A DNA stretch of 64,000 nt from Alphaproteobacteria bacterium (GCA_040218575.1 JAVJRE010000006.1:62001-126000); one strand, 5' to 3'. Numbered from the stretch's first letter, positions 41,774 to 50,576 are shown. Notes: a model not told the origin generated them from the sequence alone. Numbers and translations: made by a program.

Positions 41774-42115
41774 TCAGCCGGTGAGGCCGGGCGCGGCGGG
41801 CGAATAGTCGGTCAGATTGAGGCGGCGGTCCTGAATATCACCCACCAGATCGCCGTGCAGCGCCGCGGTCCGGCGCTTGATGGCGGCCCATTCGTCGTCG
41901 GCCATGAAGGAGTCCCAGGCCCCGGTCAGGGTTTCCGCATCGGGCCAGACCAGAAGATAAATGAACTCCAGCCGGTCGCCGTTACGACACTCCCACATGG
42001 CGCGGATGTGGAAACCGTAGCGCGCCATAATGGGCACCGCATGATCGCGAAAACGGTCATGAAAGGCCTTGCGGTTGGACTCGAAGATTTCGTAGATGCG
42101 GAGCTGGTGGATCAT
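41774..42115 (-). CDS. NIPSNAP-family protein
   Basis: A 113-residue single-domain NIPSNAP protein, a dimeric alpha/beta-barrel fold. It opens MIHQLRIYEIFESNRKAFHDRFRDHAVPIM and contains GFHIRAMWEC and DRLEFIYLLVWPDAETLTGAWDSFMADDEWAAIK, all characteristic. I chose ATG 42115 rather than the longer frame because it starts exactly at the domain. Function unknown for bacterial members. It follows hemW by 25 bp. Confidence 0.88.
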   Translation of the reverse strand: MIHQLRIYEIFESNRKAFHDRFRDHAVPIMARYGFHIRAMWECRNGDRLEFIYLLVWPDAETLTGAWDSFMADDEWAAIKRRTAALHGDLVGDIQDRRLNLTDYSPAAPGLTG

Positions 42116-42140
42116 AGCAGGCTCTCCTGGCCCTGCCCCG

Positions 42141-43388
42141 TCAGGCGAGGAGTCGGGCAAGCACCGAATCCAACGCCAGGCGGCCGGCCGGCGTGGCGGT
42201 CAGGCGGCGTCCGTCACGGTCATTGCGCCACGCAAGAAAGCCTAGGTCCATGAGGCCGGCCATGGCCGGCGAGCGGACGAGGCCGTCGCAGCGATCCGCT
42301 CCGCCGAGACGGGCGAGACGTGACAGTGGCACGCCCTCGGCCAGCCGCAGCCCCATCATCAGCGCCTCGTCGAAGGCGTCGCCCGACGGGATGAGGCTTT
42401 CATCGCGGGTGGCGTGACCGTCGGCCTCCACCGCCGCGAGCCAGGCCTCCGGTGCGCGATGACGGCGGCGAGCCAGACGCTGTCCGGCAGCGTCGGTCAG
42501 GCGGCTATGGGCGCCGGGGCCGACCCCGACCCACTGGCCGCTGCGCCAGTAGACCAGATTGTGCCGCCCTTCCTGACCGGGCCGGGCATGGTTGGAAATC
42601 TCATAGGCCGGCAGACCGGCGGCGGCGGTCATTTCCGCGGTCACATCATAGAGGTGGGCGGCCGCATCGCCGTCCAGCGGCGTCAGGCGGCCGGCGCTGT
42701 ATTCGCCGTGGAAAGGCGTACCGGGCTCCAGGGTCAGTTGATAGAGCGACAGATGGTCGGCGCCGAAGGCCAGCGCCCGCGTCAGCTCGGCCCGCCACCC
42801 GGCCGCGGTCTGGTCAGGTCGTGCATAGATCAGATCGAAGGACCAGCGGGGAAAGGTGGCGGCGGCCAAGCCGATGGCCGCTTCGGCCTGGGCGACGCTG
42901 TGCCGCCGGCCGAGGAAGGCCAGCGCCGCATCGTCCAGGGACTGCACACCCAGCGACAGGCGGTTGATACCGGCCTCGGCATAGGCGCGAAAGCGGTCCG
43001 CCTCGACGCTGGTGGGATTGGCCTCCAGGGTGATCTCCACAGGCTCGCTGGAGCGCGGCCAGTGCCGGCGGGCGCGGCTGATGACGGCGGCAACGGTATC
43101 GGGGTCCATCAGCGACGGCGTACCGCCGCCGAAGAAGATGCTGTGGAGGCGACGGTCCGGCGCTTCGCTCAGAGCGTGATCCAGCTCGCGCAGGAGGGCA
43201 GCCCGCCAGCGGGCCTGATCCATGGACGCGCGGACATGGGCGTTGAAGTCGCAATAGGGGCAGCGGGCGAGGCAGAACGGCCAATGGACATAGAGGGCGA
43301 AGCCGCCGTCGTTATGGCCGTCAGGATGACCATCCGGCGCGGCGGCCGCATGCGCGGCGGCGGCAGGGGTGAAGGGACCAGGTTCCAT
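42141..43388 (-). CDS. hemW: HemW, radical-SAM heme chaperone (coproporphyrinogen III oxidase-like)
   Basis: A 415-residue radical SAM protein of the HemN/HemW group. The cluster motif is HWPFCLARCPYCDFNAHV (CxxxCxxC plus Phe/Asn rather than the fourth Cys of true HemN), followed by SIFFGGGTPSLM, ITLEANPTSVEADRFRAYAEAGINRLSLGVQSLDD and the HemN C-terminal winged domain. The lack of the HemN N-terminal extension supports HemW, a heme-trafficking protein. It is usually encoded after rdgB; here two other genes intervene. Confidence 0.93.
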   Translation of the reverse strand: MEPGPFTPAAAAHAAAAPDGHPDGHNDGGFALYVHWPFCLARCPYCDFNAHVRASMDQARWRAALLRELDHALSEAPDRRLHSIFFGGGTPSLMDPDTVAAVISRARRHWPRSSEPVEITLEANPTSVEADRFRAYAEAGINRLSLGVQSLDDAALAFLGRRHSVAQAEAAIGLAAATFPRWSFDLIYARPDQTAAGWRAELTRALAFGADHLSLYQLTLEPGTPFHGEYSAGRLTPLDGDAAAHLYDVTAEMTAAAGLPAYEISNHARPGQEGRHNLVYWRSGQWVGVGPGAHSRLTDAAGQRLARRRHRAPEAWLAAVEADGHATRDESLIPSGDAFDEALMMGLRLAEGVPLSRLARLGGADRCDGLVRSPAMAGLMDLGFLAWRNDRDGRRLTATPAGRLALDSVLARLLA

Positions 43389-43450
43389 GGCAGAGTGCTA
43401 GCACGGCGTGGCGGACTTGTCCGCCGGGCGGATGCGGCCTAGCAAGGGGC

Positions 43451-44668
43451 ATGGTGTTGCGCCTGTCCAACAAAGACGCCCGTCGCGTGGTCATCGCCGC
43501 CACCGGCCTTGCCGACCGTGCCGGCGGCCGGCTCACCGGGGATCGCCTGGCCGGGCTGATCGCCCGCCTTGGTTATGTGCAGGTGGATTCCATCACCGCC
43601 CTGGTACGGGCCCATCATCACATCCTGTGGAGCCGTCACGGCGGCTATGACGAGGCGCTGCTCCGCCAGTTGCTGGAGGAAGAGCGCCGCCTGTTCGAGC
43701 ACTGGACCCACGATGCGGCGATCATTCCGGTGGAGGTTTATCCGCACTGGCATCATCGCTTTGCCGCCTATGGCGAACGCTTTCGCCGCAGCAAACGGTG
43801 GGCGAGCCACGGCGGTGATGGGGCGACCCTGCGACAGGTGCGACGGCGGGTCCGCGATGGCGGGCCGGTCATGGCCCGCGACTTCGCCGGCGACAGTCAG
43901 CGCAGCGGACCGTGGTGGGGCTGGAGCCGGCACAAGGCGGCGCTGGAGTATCTGTGGTTCACCGGCGAGCTGGCGGTGGCGGCGCGGCACGGCTTCGCCA
44001 AGGTCTATGACCTGAGCCAGCGGGTGATTCCTTCGGACCTGCATGGGGCGCCGGCCAGCGATGAAGCGGCCCACAAGGCGTGGGCGGCGGGCTCGGCATT
44101 GCAGCGGCTGGGTTTCGCCAGCGCGGCGGAGGTGGCGCGTTTCTGGGATGCCATGAAGCCGGCGGACGCCGCCATGTGGCTGGAGGCAGCCGTCGCGCAG
44201 CGGGCACCGGCGGTCGAGGTGGTCGAGGTGGAAGGCGCCGACGGCACCTGGCGCGAGGCCTTCGCGCCGGCCGGGCTGGCGGAGCGATTGAAAGACGTGC
44301 CGCCGCCCGAGGGACGGCTGCGTCTGCTCAACCCGTTCGACCCCTTGCTGCGCGACCGGGCGCGGCTGGAACGGGTGTTCGGTTTTCACTACCGCATTGA
44401 AGTGTATGTGCCGGCGGCCAGACGGACCTATGGCTATTATGTGTGTCCGTTGCTGGAGGGCGACCGGCTGGTGGGGCGGGCCGAGGTGGTGAGTGACCGC
44501 AAGGCCGGCGCGCTGGTGGCCAGGGCGGTATGGCCGGAGCCGGGGGTGCGCTTCGGCGTCGACCGCCAGGGCAAGCTGGCGGCGGAGCTGCGCCGGCTGG
44601 CCCGCTTCACCGGCGTTGATGACATCCGGATAGAGCGGCCGGCCCGGCCTTTCGTGCGCGGGCTTTAG
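43451..44668 (+). CDS. YcaQ/AlkX-like winged-helix DNA glycosylase
   Basis: A 405-residue HTH_42-family protein. The family of tandem winged-helix interstrand-crosslink glycosylases uses Gln-x-Gln (AlkZ) or Gln-x-Asp (AlkX/YcaQ); here the segment LGYVQVDSITALVRAHHHILWSRHGGYD gives Gln-Val-Asp, placing it in the YcaQ/AlkX group. LFEHWTHDAAIIPVEVYPHWHHR and LLNPFDPLLRDRARLERVFGFHYRIEVYVPAARRTYGYYVCPLL are diagnostic. It is divergent from hemW. It is expected to release alkylated bases and unhook DNA crosslinks. Confidence 0.93.
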   Translation: MVLRLSNKDARRVVIAATGLADRAGGRLTGDRLAGLIARLGYVQVDSITALVRAHHHILWSRHGGYDEALLRQLLEEERRLFEHWTHDAAIIPVEVYPHWHHRFAAYGERFRRSKRWASHGGDGATLRQVRRRVRDGGPVMARDFAGDSQRSGPWWGWSRHKAALEYLWFTGELAVAARHGFAKVYDLSQRVIPSDLHGAPASDEAAHKAWAAGSALQRLGFASAAEVARFWDAMKPADAAMWLEAAVAQRAPAVEVVEVEGADGTWREAFAPAGLAERLKDVPPPEGRLRLLNPFDPLLRDRARLERVFGFHYRIEVYVPAARRTYGYYVCPLLEGDRLVGRAEVVSDRKAGALVARAVWPEPGVRFGVDRQGKLAAELRRLARFTGVDDIRIERPARPFVRGL

Positions 44669-44692
44669 GGGCGGCTTTAGGGGGCGGGGTCT

Positions 44693-45442
44693 TTAGCCGG
44701 GGACGGGCCGGCGGGCCTGGGCCAGGAAGGCGGTCCAGGCCGGGTCGCGGCGCACGCGGCGGGCCAGGAGGGCGTGGCCGGCCGGCACCGGATGCACCCC
44801 GTCATCGGCCATGAGCGCGCGGTCGAAGGCGGCGTCGCCGTCGAGCCCCGCGTGCAGGTCGATATAGGGAATGGCCAGGTCGGCGGCGACCCCGGCGAAA
44901 CGCCGCGCGATCGCCGCCACGCGGTCCGGCACGCTGCGCCCCTGACCGGTGTCCGGCACATAGCGAACCGGCGTCGGCGCCAGCCACAGGACCGGACCCA
45001 TGCGCCGCGCGGCGACCATGATGGCCGCCGCCTGCTCCGCCGCATGGCCGACGCTGACACGCGGCCGGCCACGGCTGTCTTCATACCAGCCGTCATTGAT
45101 GCCGAACATAAAGACCAGGCCGAAGCCTTCGCCCGGGCGACGGCGCACTTTTGCCTCGGTTGGCCAGCGCGCCGCTATGCCGCCGGTGGTGTCGCCGCCG
45201 ATGGCCAGATTGTAGAGGCGCATCTCCTGCAGCGGATCACCGTCGGCGCGCAACTGGGCGGCGACCAGCCGGTCGACCCAGTTGCGGCTGCGGCCGTCGG
45301 CAAAACCAACCGTGATAGAATCGCCGAAGAACAGAAGCCGCAGGCGGCGCGGACCGGCGGTGCCGACCGGCGGCACGTGTGGTGGCACATGTGGTGGCAC
45401 ATGTGGCGAAACCGGCGGCCGGGTCACAGGGCGGCGAGTCAT
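44693..45442 (-). CDS. SGNH/GDSL hydrolase
   Basis: A 249-residue SGNH hydrolase. Block I is [17 protein letters not shown] with the catalytic Ser, the oxyanion Gly is in [17 protein letters not shown], the Asn in [12 protein letters not shown], and the Asp/His pair in [16 protein letters not shown]. This arrangement fits lipases/acylesterases of the lysophospholipase-like GDSL class. The N-terminus is a Pro-His-Val repeat tail encoded by three 12-bp units. It overlaps rdgB by ATGA and may be co-transcribed with it. Confidence 0.88.
   Translation of the reverse strand: MTRRPVTRPPVSPHVPPHVPPHVPPVGTAGPRRLRLLFFGDSITVGFADGRSRNWVDRLVAAQLRADGDPLQEMRLYNLAIGGDTTGGIAARWPTEAKVRRRPGEGFGLVFMFGINDGWYEDSRGRPRVSVGHAAEQAAAIMVAARRMGPVLWLAPTPVRYVPDTGQGRSVPDRVAAIARRFAGVAADLAIPYIDLHAGLDGDAAFDRALMADDGVHPVPAGHALLARRVRRDPAWTAFLAQARRPVPG
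45372..45407. repeat. Three 12-bp tandem repeats in the SGNH gene
   Basis: GGCACGTGTGGT and two copies of GGCACATGTGG(T/C) at 45372, 45384 and 45396 encode the PHVP repeat of the N-terminal tail. Copy number could vary by slippage. Confidence 0.85.
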
Positions 45443-46092
45443 GGCGCCTTGCCTCCAAGCGGCGCAAGCGCCTGCGCCATCAACCGGCGGAAGGCCATGG
45501 CGCGGTGGCTTATGGCGTGTTTCTCCTCGGCGGTCATTTCACCGAAGGTGCGGCTCTCACCCTGCGGCACGAACATGGGATCATAGCCAAAGCCGTTCTC
45601 GCCACGGGGCGGCCAGACAATATGACCATCCACCCGGCCTTCGACGGTGACGCTGCGGCCATCCGGCCAGGCCAGCGCCAGGGCGCAGATGAAGGCGGCA
45701 GCGTGGTCATCGGCGGCCGCCACCTCGTCCCACACTTTGTGCATGGCGCGAGCGAAGTCCCGTTCAGGCCCGGCCCAGCGGGCGGAGTGGATGCCCGGCC
45801 GGCCATCAAGGGCGCGAACCGCAAAGCCCGAATCATCGGCCAGGGCCGGCAGCCCGGCGACGGTTGCGGCGGCGCGCGCCTTGAGCAGGGCGTTGCCGGC
45901 GTAGCTGTCCTCGGTTTCCTCCGGCTCGGCCAGCGAGAGTTCCGCCGCCGACAGCACGGTGATGGACCACGGCCGCAGCAGGTCAGCGATCTCACGCACC
46001 TTGCCGGAATTGTGACTGGCGATGACCAGACGGCTGCCGGTGGGCAGGACCGGGGCCGGCAAAACCGCGGCGGGCAAAACGGGAGCAGGCAT
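45439..46092 (-). CDS. rdgB: RdgB/HAM1 non-canonical purine NTP pyrophosphatase
   Basis: A 217-residue ITPase/XTPase that removes dITP and XTP from nucleotide pools. The family hallmarks are [66 protein letters not shown] and [36 protein letters not shown]. The N-terminal about 20 residues add repeated PAPVLPA units. Downstream of rph by 25 bp, as is usual in alphaproteobacteria. Confidence 0.96.
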   Translation of the reverse strand: MPAPVLPAAVLPAPVLPTGSRLVIASHNSGKVREIADLLRPWSITVLSAAELSLAEPEETEDSYAGNALLKARAAATVAGLPALADDSGFAVRALDGRPGIHSARWAGPERDFARAMHKVWDEVAAADDHAAAFICALALAWPDGRSVTVEGRVDGHIVWPPRGENGFGYDPMFVPQGESRTFGEMTAEEKHAISHRAMAFRRLMAQALAPLGGKAP

Positions 46093-46117
46093 GGGCCAGG
46101 GACGGGGCTGTCGTGGC

Positions 46118-46855
46118 TTAGGCGAGGCCGAGCGCCGCCCGTTGCAGGGCGAAGAGTTCGGCCGCCCCTTTTTGCGCCAGGGCCATGAGCCGGTCGAAGT
46201 CGGCGCCGCTCATGGGCCGGTCCTCGGCCGTCGCCTGGACCTCCACCAGGCCACCGCCATCGGCCAGGACGAAGTTGGAATCGGCGGCGCAGGTGGAATC
46301 CTCCGCATAGTCCAGGTCGAGCACCGGCCGGCCCTGCCAGACGCCGCACGATACCGCCGCGAGCTGGCCATAGAGTGGCGGCGTCTTCAGCGCGCCCTTG
46401 GCGTCGAGCCAGGCCACTGCCTGGTGCAGCGCCACCCAGGCGCCGGTGATGGCCGCCGTGCGAGTGCCGCCATCGGCCTGCAACACATCGCAGTCAATGC
46501 GGATCTGTCGCTCGCCCAGCCGGGTCAGGTCAATGACCGCGCGCAGGCTGCGGCCGATGAGCCGCTGGATTTCGGTGGTGCGGCCGGACTGCTTGCCGCG
46601 CGCCGCCTCGCGGTCGGTGCGGGTGTGGGTGGAGCGCGGCAGCATGCCGTATTCCGCCGTCACCCAGCCGCGGCCGCTGTTGCGCAGGAAGGGCGGCACG
46701 CTGTCCTCGACGGACGCGGTGCACAGCACCTGGGTATCGCCGAAGCAGGACAGGCACGAGCCTTCCGCGTAACGGGCGTAGCCGGGTTCCAGCCGGATCG
46801 GCCGCAGTTGGTGATCGGCCCGGCCGGACGGGCGCGGCGTCAGTGGTTCGGCCAT
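46118..46855 (-). CDS. rph: Ribonuclease PH
   Basis: A 245-residue 3'-5' phosphorolytic exoribonuclease that trims tRNA 3' ends. It carries [38 protein letters not shown] at the N-terminus, [47 protein letters not shown] and [19 protein letters not shown]. All are diagnostic of Rph. AAAGGATC precedes the ATG. It is divergent from hrcA, the canonical arrangement in alphaproteobacteria. Confidence 0.97.
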   Translation of the reverse strand: MAEPLTPRPSGRADHQLRPIRLEPGYARYAEGSCLSCFGDTQVLCTASVEDSVPPFLRNSGRGWVTAEYGMLPRSTHTRTDREAARGKQSGRTTEIQRLIGRSLRAVIDLTRLGERQIRIDCDVLQADGGTRTAAITGAWVALHQAVAWLDAKGALKTPPLYGQLAAVSCGVWQGRPVLDLDYAEDSTCAADSNFVLADGGGLVEVQATAEDRPMSGADFDRLMALAQKGAAELFALQRAALGLA

Positions 46856-47018
46856 GGCAGATCCTTTTGGCTGGGCGGCGGGGAGTGGCGCAGGAAGGCG
46901 GGGTTGGCGCGGACGCTAGACCGCGATGGCACAAGAGGCAAGGCGCGGGGTGATGAGGCTGCCGGCTGGGTGAGCATGGCCTATACTCGGCCAGGACATA
47001 TATAGAGTCATGGAGAGT

Positions 47019-47043
47019 CGGGCACCGACAGTGACGGTGCCCG
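47019..47043. promoter_or_regulatory. 9-7-9 inverted repeat (CIRCE-like) in the hrcA leader
   Basis: CGGGCACCG and CGGTGCCCG are perfect 9-bp arms with a 7-base centre, ending 20 bp before the hrcA start. CIRCE, the HrcA operator, has 9-bp arms TTAGCACTC/GAGTGCTAA with a 9-base centre; the GCAC/GTGC core occurs at the same arm positions here. It could be a divergent operator or an RNA hairpin next to the ribosome-binding site. Confidence 0.5.
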
Positions 47044-47062
47044 CAGCGGAGACCTGATACGC

Positions 47063-48133
47063 GTGGCCACGCCCGATGATCTGGTAAGCAAGCTGAACGC
47101 CCGCAGCCGCGACGTGCTGCGCCGGGTGGTGGATCTGTATCTCACCACCGGCGAGCCGGTGGGCTCGCGCACTCTGGCCCAGGCGCTGGGGCGCGACGGC
47201 GGGCTGGCCCTGTCACCGGCGACCATTCGCAACGTCATGGCCGATCTGCAGGATGCCGGGCTGCTTTACGCACCGCATACATCGGCCGGTCGGCTGCCGA
47301 CGGAATCGGGCCTGCGGCTGTTTATCGACGGGCTGCTGGAAGTGGGACGGCTCAGCCATGACGACCGCGAGGCTATCGAGTCGCGCTGTGTCGCCGCCGG
47401 CCGTTCCATGGAGCAGGTGATGAACGAGGCCTCGACCTTGCTGTCGGGCCTGTCGCACAGCCTGAGCCTGGTGATGGCGCCGAAGAGCGATGCGCCGCTC
47501 AAGCACATCGAGTTCGTCGCCCTGTCGCCGGGCCGCGCCCTGGCGGTGCTGGTGAGCGAGGACGGCACCGTCGAGAACCGCTTGCTGGACATGCCCGAGG
47601 GCACCCCGCCGTCGGCCCTGACGGAGGCCGCCAACTATCTCAATGCCCGCCTGGTCGGCCGCACCCTGGCCCAGACCCGGCATGAAGTGCTGCGCGAGTT
47701 GCAGGAACACCGGACGGCCCTGGACGAGGCGACGCGGCGGGTGGTGGAGGCCGGCGTGGCGACGCGGGCGGAAGATGGCGACCAGGGGCTGCTCATCGTC
47801 CACGGCCAGTCCACCCTGCTGGAGGATCTGCACGCGGGCGAGGACCTGGAGCGGGTGCGCCGCCTGTTCAGCGAGCTGGAGCGGCGCGAGGGCGTGTTGC
47901 GCATGATCGATGCGGCCAACATGGCCGACGGGGTGAAGATCTTCATCGGCGCCGAGAGCGAGCAGTTCGACCTGACCGGCTATTCCTTCATCCTGGCGCC
48001 CTTCGCCAAGAGCCAGGAGAAGGTGATCGGCGCCATCGGCGTGATCGGCCCGACCCGCCTCAACTATGCGCGCATCATTCCCATGGTGGACTATACGGCC
48101 AAGGTGGTGGGCCGCCTGCTGGGCCAGGGGTGA
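47063..48133 (+). CDS. hrcA: Heat-inducible transcription repressor HrcA
   Basis: A 356-residue repressor of the CIRCE regulon. The N-terminal winged helix (LNARSRDVLRRVVDLYLTTGEPVGSRTLAQAL, then LSPATIRNVMADLQDAGLLYAPHTSAGRLPTESGLRLFIDGLLE) and the GAF-like dimerisation domain ending in SFILAPFAKSQEKVIGAIGVIGPTRLNYARIIPMVDYTAKVVG are typical. The start is GTG at 47063, preceded by GCGGAG. In alphaproteobacteria HrcA controls groESL while dnaK is RpoH-driven, which matches the promoters seen downstream. Confidence 0.96.
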   Translation: MATPDDLVSKLNARSRDVLRRVVDLYLTTGEPVGSRTLAQALGRDGGLALSPATIRNVMADLQDAGLLYAPHTSAGRLPTESGLRLFIDGLLEVGRLSHDDREAIESRCVAAGRSMEQVMNEASTLLSGLSHSLSLVMAPKSDAPLKHIEFVALSPGRALAVLVSEDGTVENRLLDMPEGTPPSALTEAANYLNARLVGRTLAQTRHEVLRELQEHRTALDEATRRVVEAGVATRAEDGDQGLLIVHGQSTLLEDLHAGEDLERVRRLFSELERREGVLRMIDAANMADGVKIFIGAESEQFDLTGYSFILAPFAKSQEKVIGAIGVIGPTRLNYARIIPMVDYTAKVVGRLLGQG

Positions 48134-48192
48134 GCGCGAGCGGCTGAGCCGGATCGGTGGGCGGAGACCGCCAGGCCACGAGCCCGGCGGGG

Positions 48193-48223
48193 GTTGGCAG
48201 GGGCGCGGCGCTTCCTATATGGA
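48193..48223 (+). promoter_or_regulatory. RpoH-like promoter before grpE
   Basis: GTTG (48193-48196) and CCTATATGGA (48214-48223) are separated by 17 bp. The alphaproteobacterial heat-shock consensus is CTTG and CYTATNTNNG. The same GGTTG and CCTATATGG pair recurs upstream of dnaK. Confidence 0.6.
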
Positions 48224-48275
48224 GCGGGCTACAGGGGCCGGCCCGGCGCGTCGCCCGGCAAGCGAAGGACCAGAT

Positions 48276-49046
48276 ATGAGCGGTGACAAGTCAAGCGAAG
48301 CGGACGGCCCGGCCGACCCGACGACCGAAGGCGCGTCGGCCGCCCCGGCGGACCGGACGACCGCGGCCAACGACCCGGCGGCGGACGGGAACGGCGCAAT
48401 TGGCGGCGGGCCCGACGGTGGCGGGCCGGGCGGCGCGGATGCGCCGGCCGCCGACTGGCAGGCGGAAGCGGCCAGCCTGAAGGACCAGTTGCTGCGGGCC
48501 CTGGCGGAGACCGAGAATGTGCGCCGCCGGGCCCAGCGCGACGTGGCGGATGCCCGCCGTTATGGCCCCGCGCCGCTGGCCCGCGATCTGCTGGCGGTGG
48601 CGGACAATCTGCAGCGCGCCTTGCAGGCGGTGCCTGACCAGGCGCAGGCGGATGCGGATTCGCCGCTGGCGCGGCTGGCCGAGGGCATGGCCCTGGTCGC
48701 CCGCGAGCTGGATCAGGTGCTGGCCCGCAACAATATCAGCCGGGTCCCGGCGGTGGGCCAGCCCTTCGACCACAACCGGCACGAAGCCATGATGCAGGTG
48801 GACGACGCCAGCGTGCCGGCCAATACGGTGGTGCAGGAGATGCAGGCCGGCTATGTGCTGCACGACCGCCTGCTGCGACCGGCCATGGTGGCGGTGTCGC
48901 GCGGCGGCGCGGCCAGGGCGCCGGCGACGGGCGCAGCGGCGGACGGTGTGGCGGCGGAAGGGGCAGCGGAGGGCAGCGCGGAGTCCGTCGAGGCCGCGAC
49001 CGGGCCGGGCGGCGGCAAGGGCGAGACGCTGGACACAAAGGCGTAA
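48276..49046 (+). CDS. grpE: Nucleotide exchange factor GrpE
   Basis: A 256-residue DnaK nucleotide-exchange factor. The paired-helix and beta-wing region shows LKDQLLRALAETENVRRRAQRDVADARRYG, LLAVADNLQRALQAVPDQ, and VGQPFDHNRHEAMMQVDDASVPANTVVQEMQAGYVLHDRLLRPAMVAVSRG, which is diagnostic. It is longer than usual because of low-complexity Ala/Gly/Asp-rich tails at both ends (about 60 residues N-terminal, 40 C-terminal). GAAGGAC precedes the ATG. It lies 142 bp after hrcA with its own heat-shock-type promoter. Confidence 0.96.
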   Translation: MSGDKSSEADGPADPTTEGASAAPADRTTAANDPAADGNGAIGGGPDGGGPGGADAPAADWQAEAASLKDQLLRALAETENVRRRAQRDVADARRYGPAPLARDLLAVADNLQRALQAVPDQAQADADSPLARLAEGMALVARELDQVLARNNISRVPAVGQPFDHNRHEAMMQVDDASVPANTVVQEMQAGYVLHDRLLRPAMVAVSRGGAARAPATGAAADGVAAEGAAEGSAESVEAATGPGGGKGETLDTKA

Positions 49047-49088
49047 GCATCCGCGACAGGGCGGCGGGGGCGGCATAGACTTCCGGTC

Positions 49089-49841
49089 ATGGCCGACACC
49101 TCGAAGGCAGCCGGGAAACCGGCCGGGCGGCAGGCGCGACAACCGGCGGACACCGGCTCGCCGTGGCGCAGCAGCGTGGCGCCGGATCGCGACAACCGCG
49201 CCTGGTTCGAGCAGATCTATCGCCAGGCCGACGGCGATGTGGAGGCGGTGCCGTGGGGGCGCCGCGGGCGGTCCGATCCGCTGGCCCGGTGGCTGGATGA
49301 TCTGGCGGCGGACCCGGCCAACGCCGCTGTGCTGAACGGCGCCGGCCGGCGCGCGCTGGTGGTCGGCTGTGGTCTGGGCGGCCATGCGGTCCGTCTGGCC
49401 GGTCTTGGTTTCACGGTCACCGCCTTCGACATCGCCGAAACGGCGGTGGCGTGGGCGGCCGAACGTCACGCCGGCCACGGCATTACGTTCGTCGTCGCCG
49501 ACCTGTTGCGGCCGCCGGCGGAATGGCGCGGCGGCTTCGACCTGATCGTCGAGGCCATGACCCTGCAGACCCTGCCGGGCGACGGTCGCCACCACGCCAT
49601 GAGGCAGCTGGCGGCGATGCTGATGCCGGGCGGCCATCTGCTGCTGGTGGCCAGCGGCCGCGACGCGGGCCAGTCGCCCGAATGGCCGCTGAGCGAAGAA
49701 CAACTGGCCGGGCTGGAGCGGGCCGGGCTTGTGCGGTGGCGTTTTGACATCCAATGGCGTGAGATGGCCGGCGAACGCCGCCGCCTGTTCCGCGCGGTTT
49801 ATCAGCGGCCGCCGGACGGTGCGGCGAAGCCGGCGCCATGA
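49089..49841 (+). CDS. Class I SAM-dependent methyltransferase (copy 1 of a tandem pair)
   Basis: A 250-residue methyltransferase. The SAM motif ALVVGCGLGGHAVRLAGLGFTVTAFDIAETAVAWAAERHAG lies at about residues 89-130, followed by ITFVVADLLRPP and FDLIVEAMTLQTLPG. The first 30 residues are a disordered tail. A shared N-terminal signature (YRQADGDVEAVPW) and near-identical SAM motif show it is a paralogue of the next gene. It resembles TehB/thiopurine-type small-molecule methyltransferases. It sits between grpE and dnaK, which is not a usual place for such genes. Confidence 0.82.
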   Translation: MADTSKAAGKPAGRQARQPADTGSPWRSSVAPDRDNRAWFEQIYRQADGDVEAVPWGRRGRSDPLARWLDDLAADPANAAVLNGAGRRALVVGCGLGGHAVRLAGLGFTVTAFDIAETAVAWAAERHAGHGITFVVADLLRPPAEWRGGFDLIVEAMTLQTLPGDGRHHAMRQLAAMLMPGGHLLLVASGRDAGQSPEWPLSEEQLAGLERAGLVRWRFDIQWREMAGERRRLFRAVYQRPPDGAAKPAP

Positions 49842-50506
49842 GCGCGCCACAACAGAGGGAAGATATGGACGAGCGCCAGCGGATCGCCCGCTTCGATGAC
49901 ATGTACCGCGAGGCGGCGGGCGATCCCGACAAGGTGCCGTGGCACCGCCTGCGCACGCGCCAGGAAGTGGCCCACTGGCTGGCGCGCGAGCGGCCCGACG
50001 GCCGCGGCCGAACGGCGCTGGTGGTGGGCTGTGGTCTTGGCGATGACGCGGCGGCGCTGGCCGAAGCGGGGTTTGCCGTCACCGCCTTTGACCTGTCGGA
50101 GACGGCGGTCGCCTGGGCGGCGGAGCGCCACAACGGGCCGGTGGCGGCCGGGCGAATCACCTTTGTGGCCGCCGACCTGACGGCGCCGCCGGCGGCATGG
50201 GCCGGCGCCTTCGACCTGGTGCTGGAGGTCTATACCCTGCAGGCCATGCCGGCCGGTTTGCGGGCCGAAGCCTTTGCGGTTCTGCCGACGCTGGTCAGGC
50301 CGGGCGGCCACCTGCTGCTGATCTGCTCGGGCCGGGCGCCGGGCGAGGCGGAGCATGACGGCCCGCCCTGGCCGCTGCTGCGGACAGACCTGGCGCCGCT
50401 CACCGCCGGCGGGCTGGTGGAGGAGCGGTTCGAGGAAATCACCTACACCTTCAACGACCAGCCACGCCGCATGTTCCGGGTGCTCTATGGCCGGCCGGCC
50501 GCCTGA
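49838..50506 (+). CDS. Class I SAM-dependent methyltransferase (copy 2 of a tandem pair)
   Basis: A 222-residue methyltransferase overlapping copy 1 by ATGA. It shares YREAAGDPDKVPW, ALVVGCGLGDDAAALAEAGFAVTAFDLSETAVAWAAERHNG, ITFVAADLTAPP and FDLVLEVYTLQAMPAG with its neighbour. Both end in a similar FRV(L/V)Y segment. The pair arose by tandem duplication and then diverged; an ATP- or metal-binding domain is absent. The substrate is unknown. The dnaK gene with its own heat-shock promoter follows. Confidence 0.82.
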   Translation: MSAPQQREDMDERQRIARFDDMYREAAGDPDKVPWHRLRTRQEVAHWLARERPDGRGRTALVVGCGLGDDAAALAEAGFAVTAFDLSETAVAWAAERHNGPVAAGRITFVAADLTAPPAAWAGAFDLVLEVYTLQAMPAGLRAEAFAVLPTLVRPGGHLLLICSGRAPGEAEHDGPPWPLLRTDLAPLTAGGLVEERFEEITYTFNDQPRRMFRVLYGRPAA

Positions 50507-50544
50507 GGGGCGGATCGGCGCCGCAAACTAATCCCGCCGCGGCG

Positions 50545-50576
50545 GTTGCAGGCGGCGGCAAGCGTTCCTATATGGG
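50545..50576 (+). promoter_or_regulatory. RpoH-like promoter before dnaK
   Basis: GTTG (50545-50548) and CCTATATGGG (50567-50576) are 18 bp apart; the -10 box matches CYTATNTNNG at every defined position. The leader to dnaK is about 155 bp. Confidence 0.65.

Noticed and set aside
49089-50506. Methyltransferase pair as DNA methylases
   Set aside because: No DPPY/NPPY or PC motif and no target-recognition domain; the SAM motif and size fit small-molecule methyltransferases.
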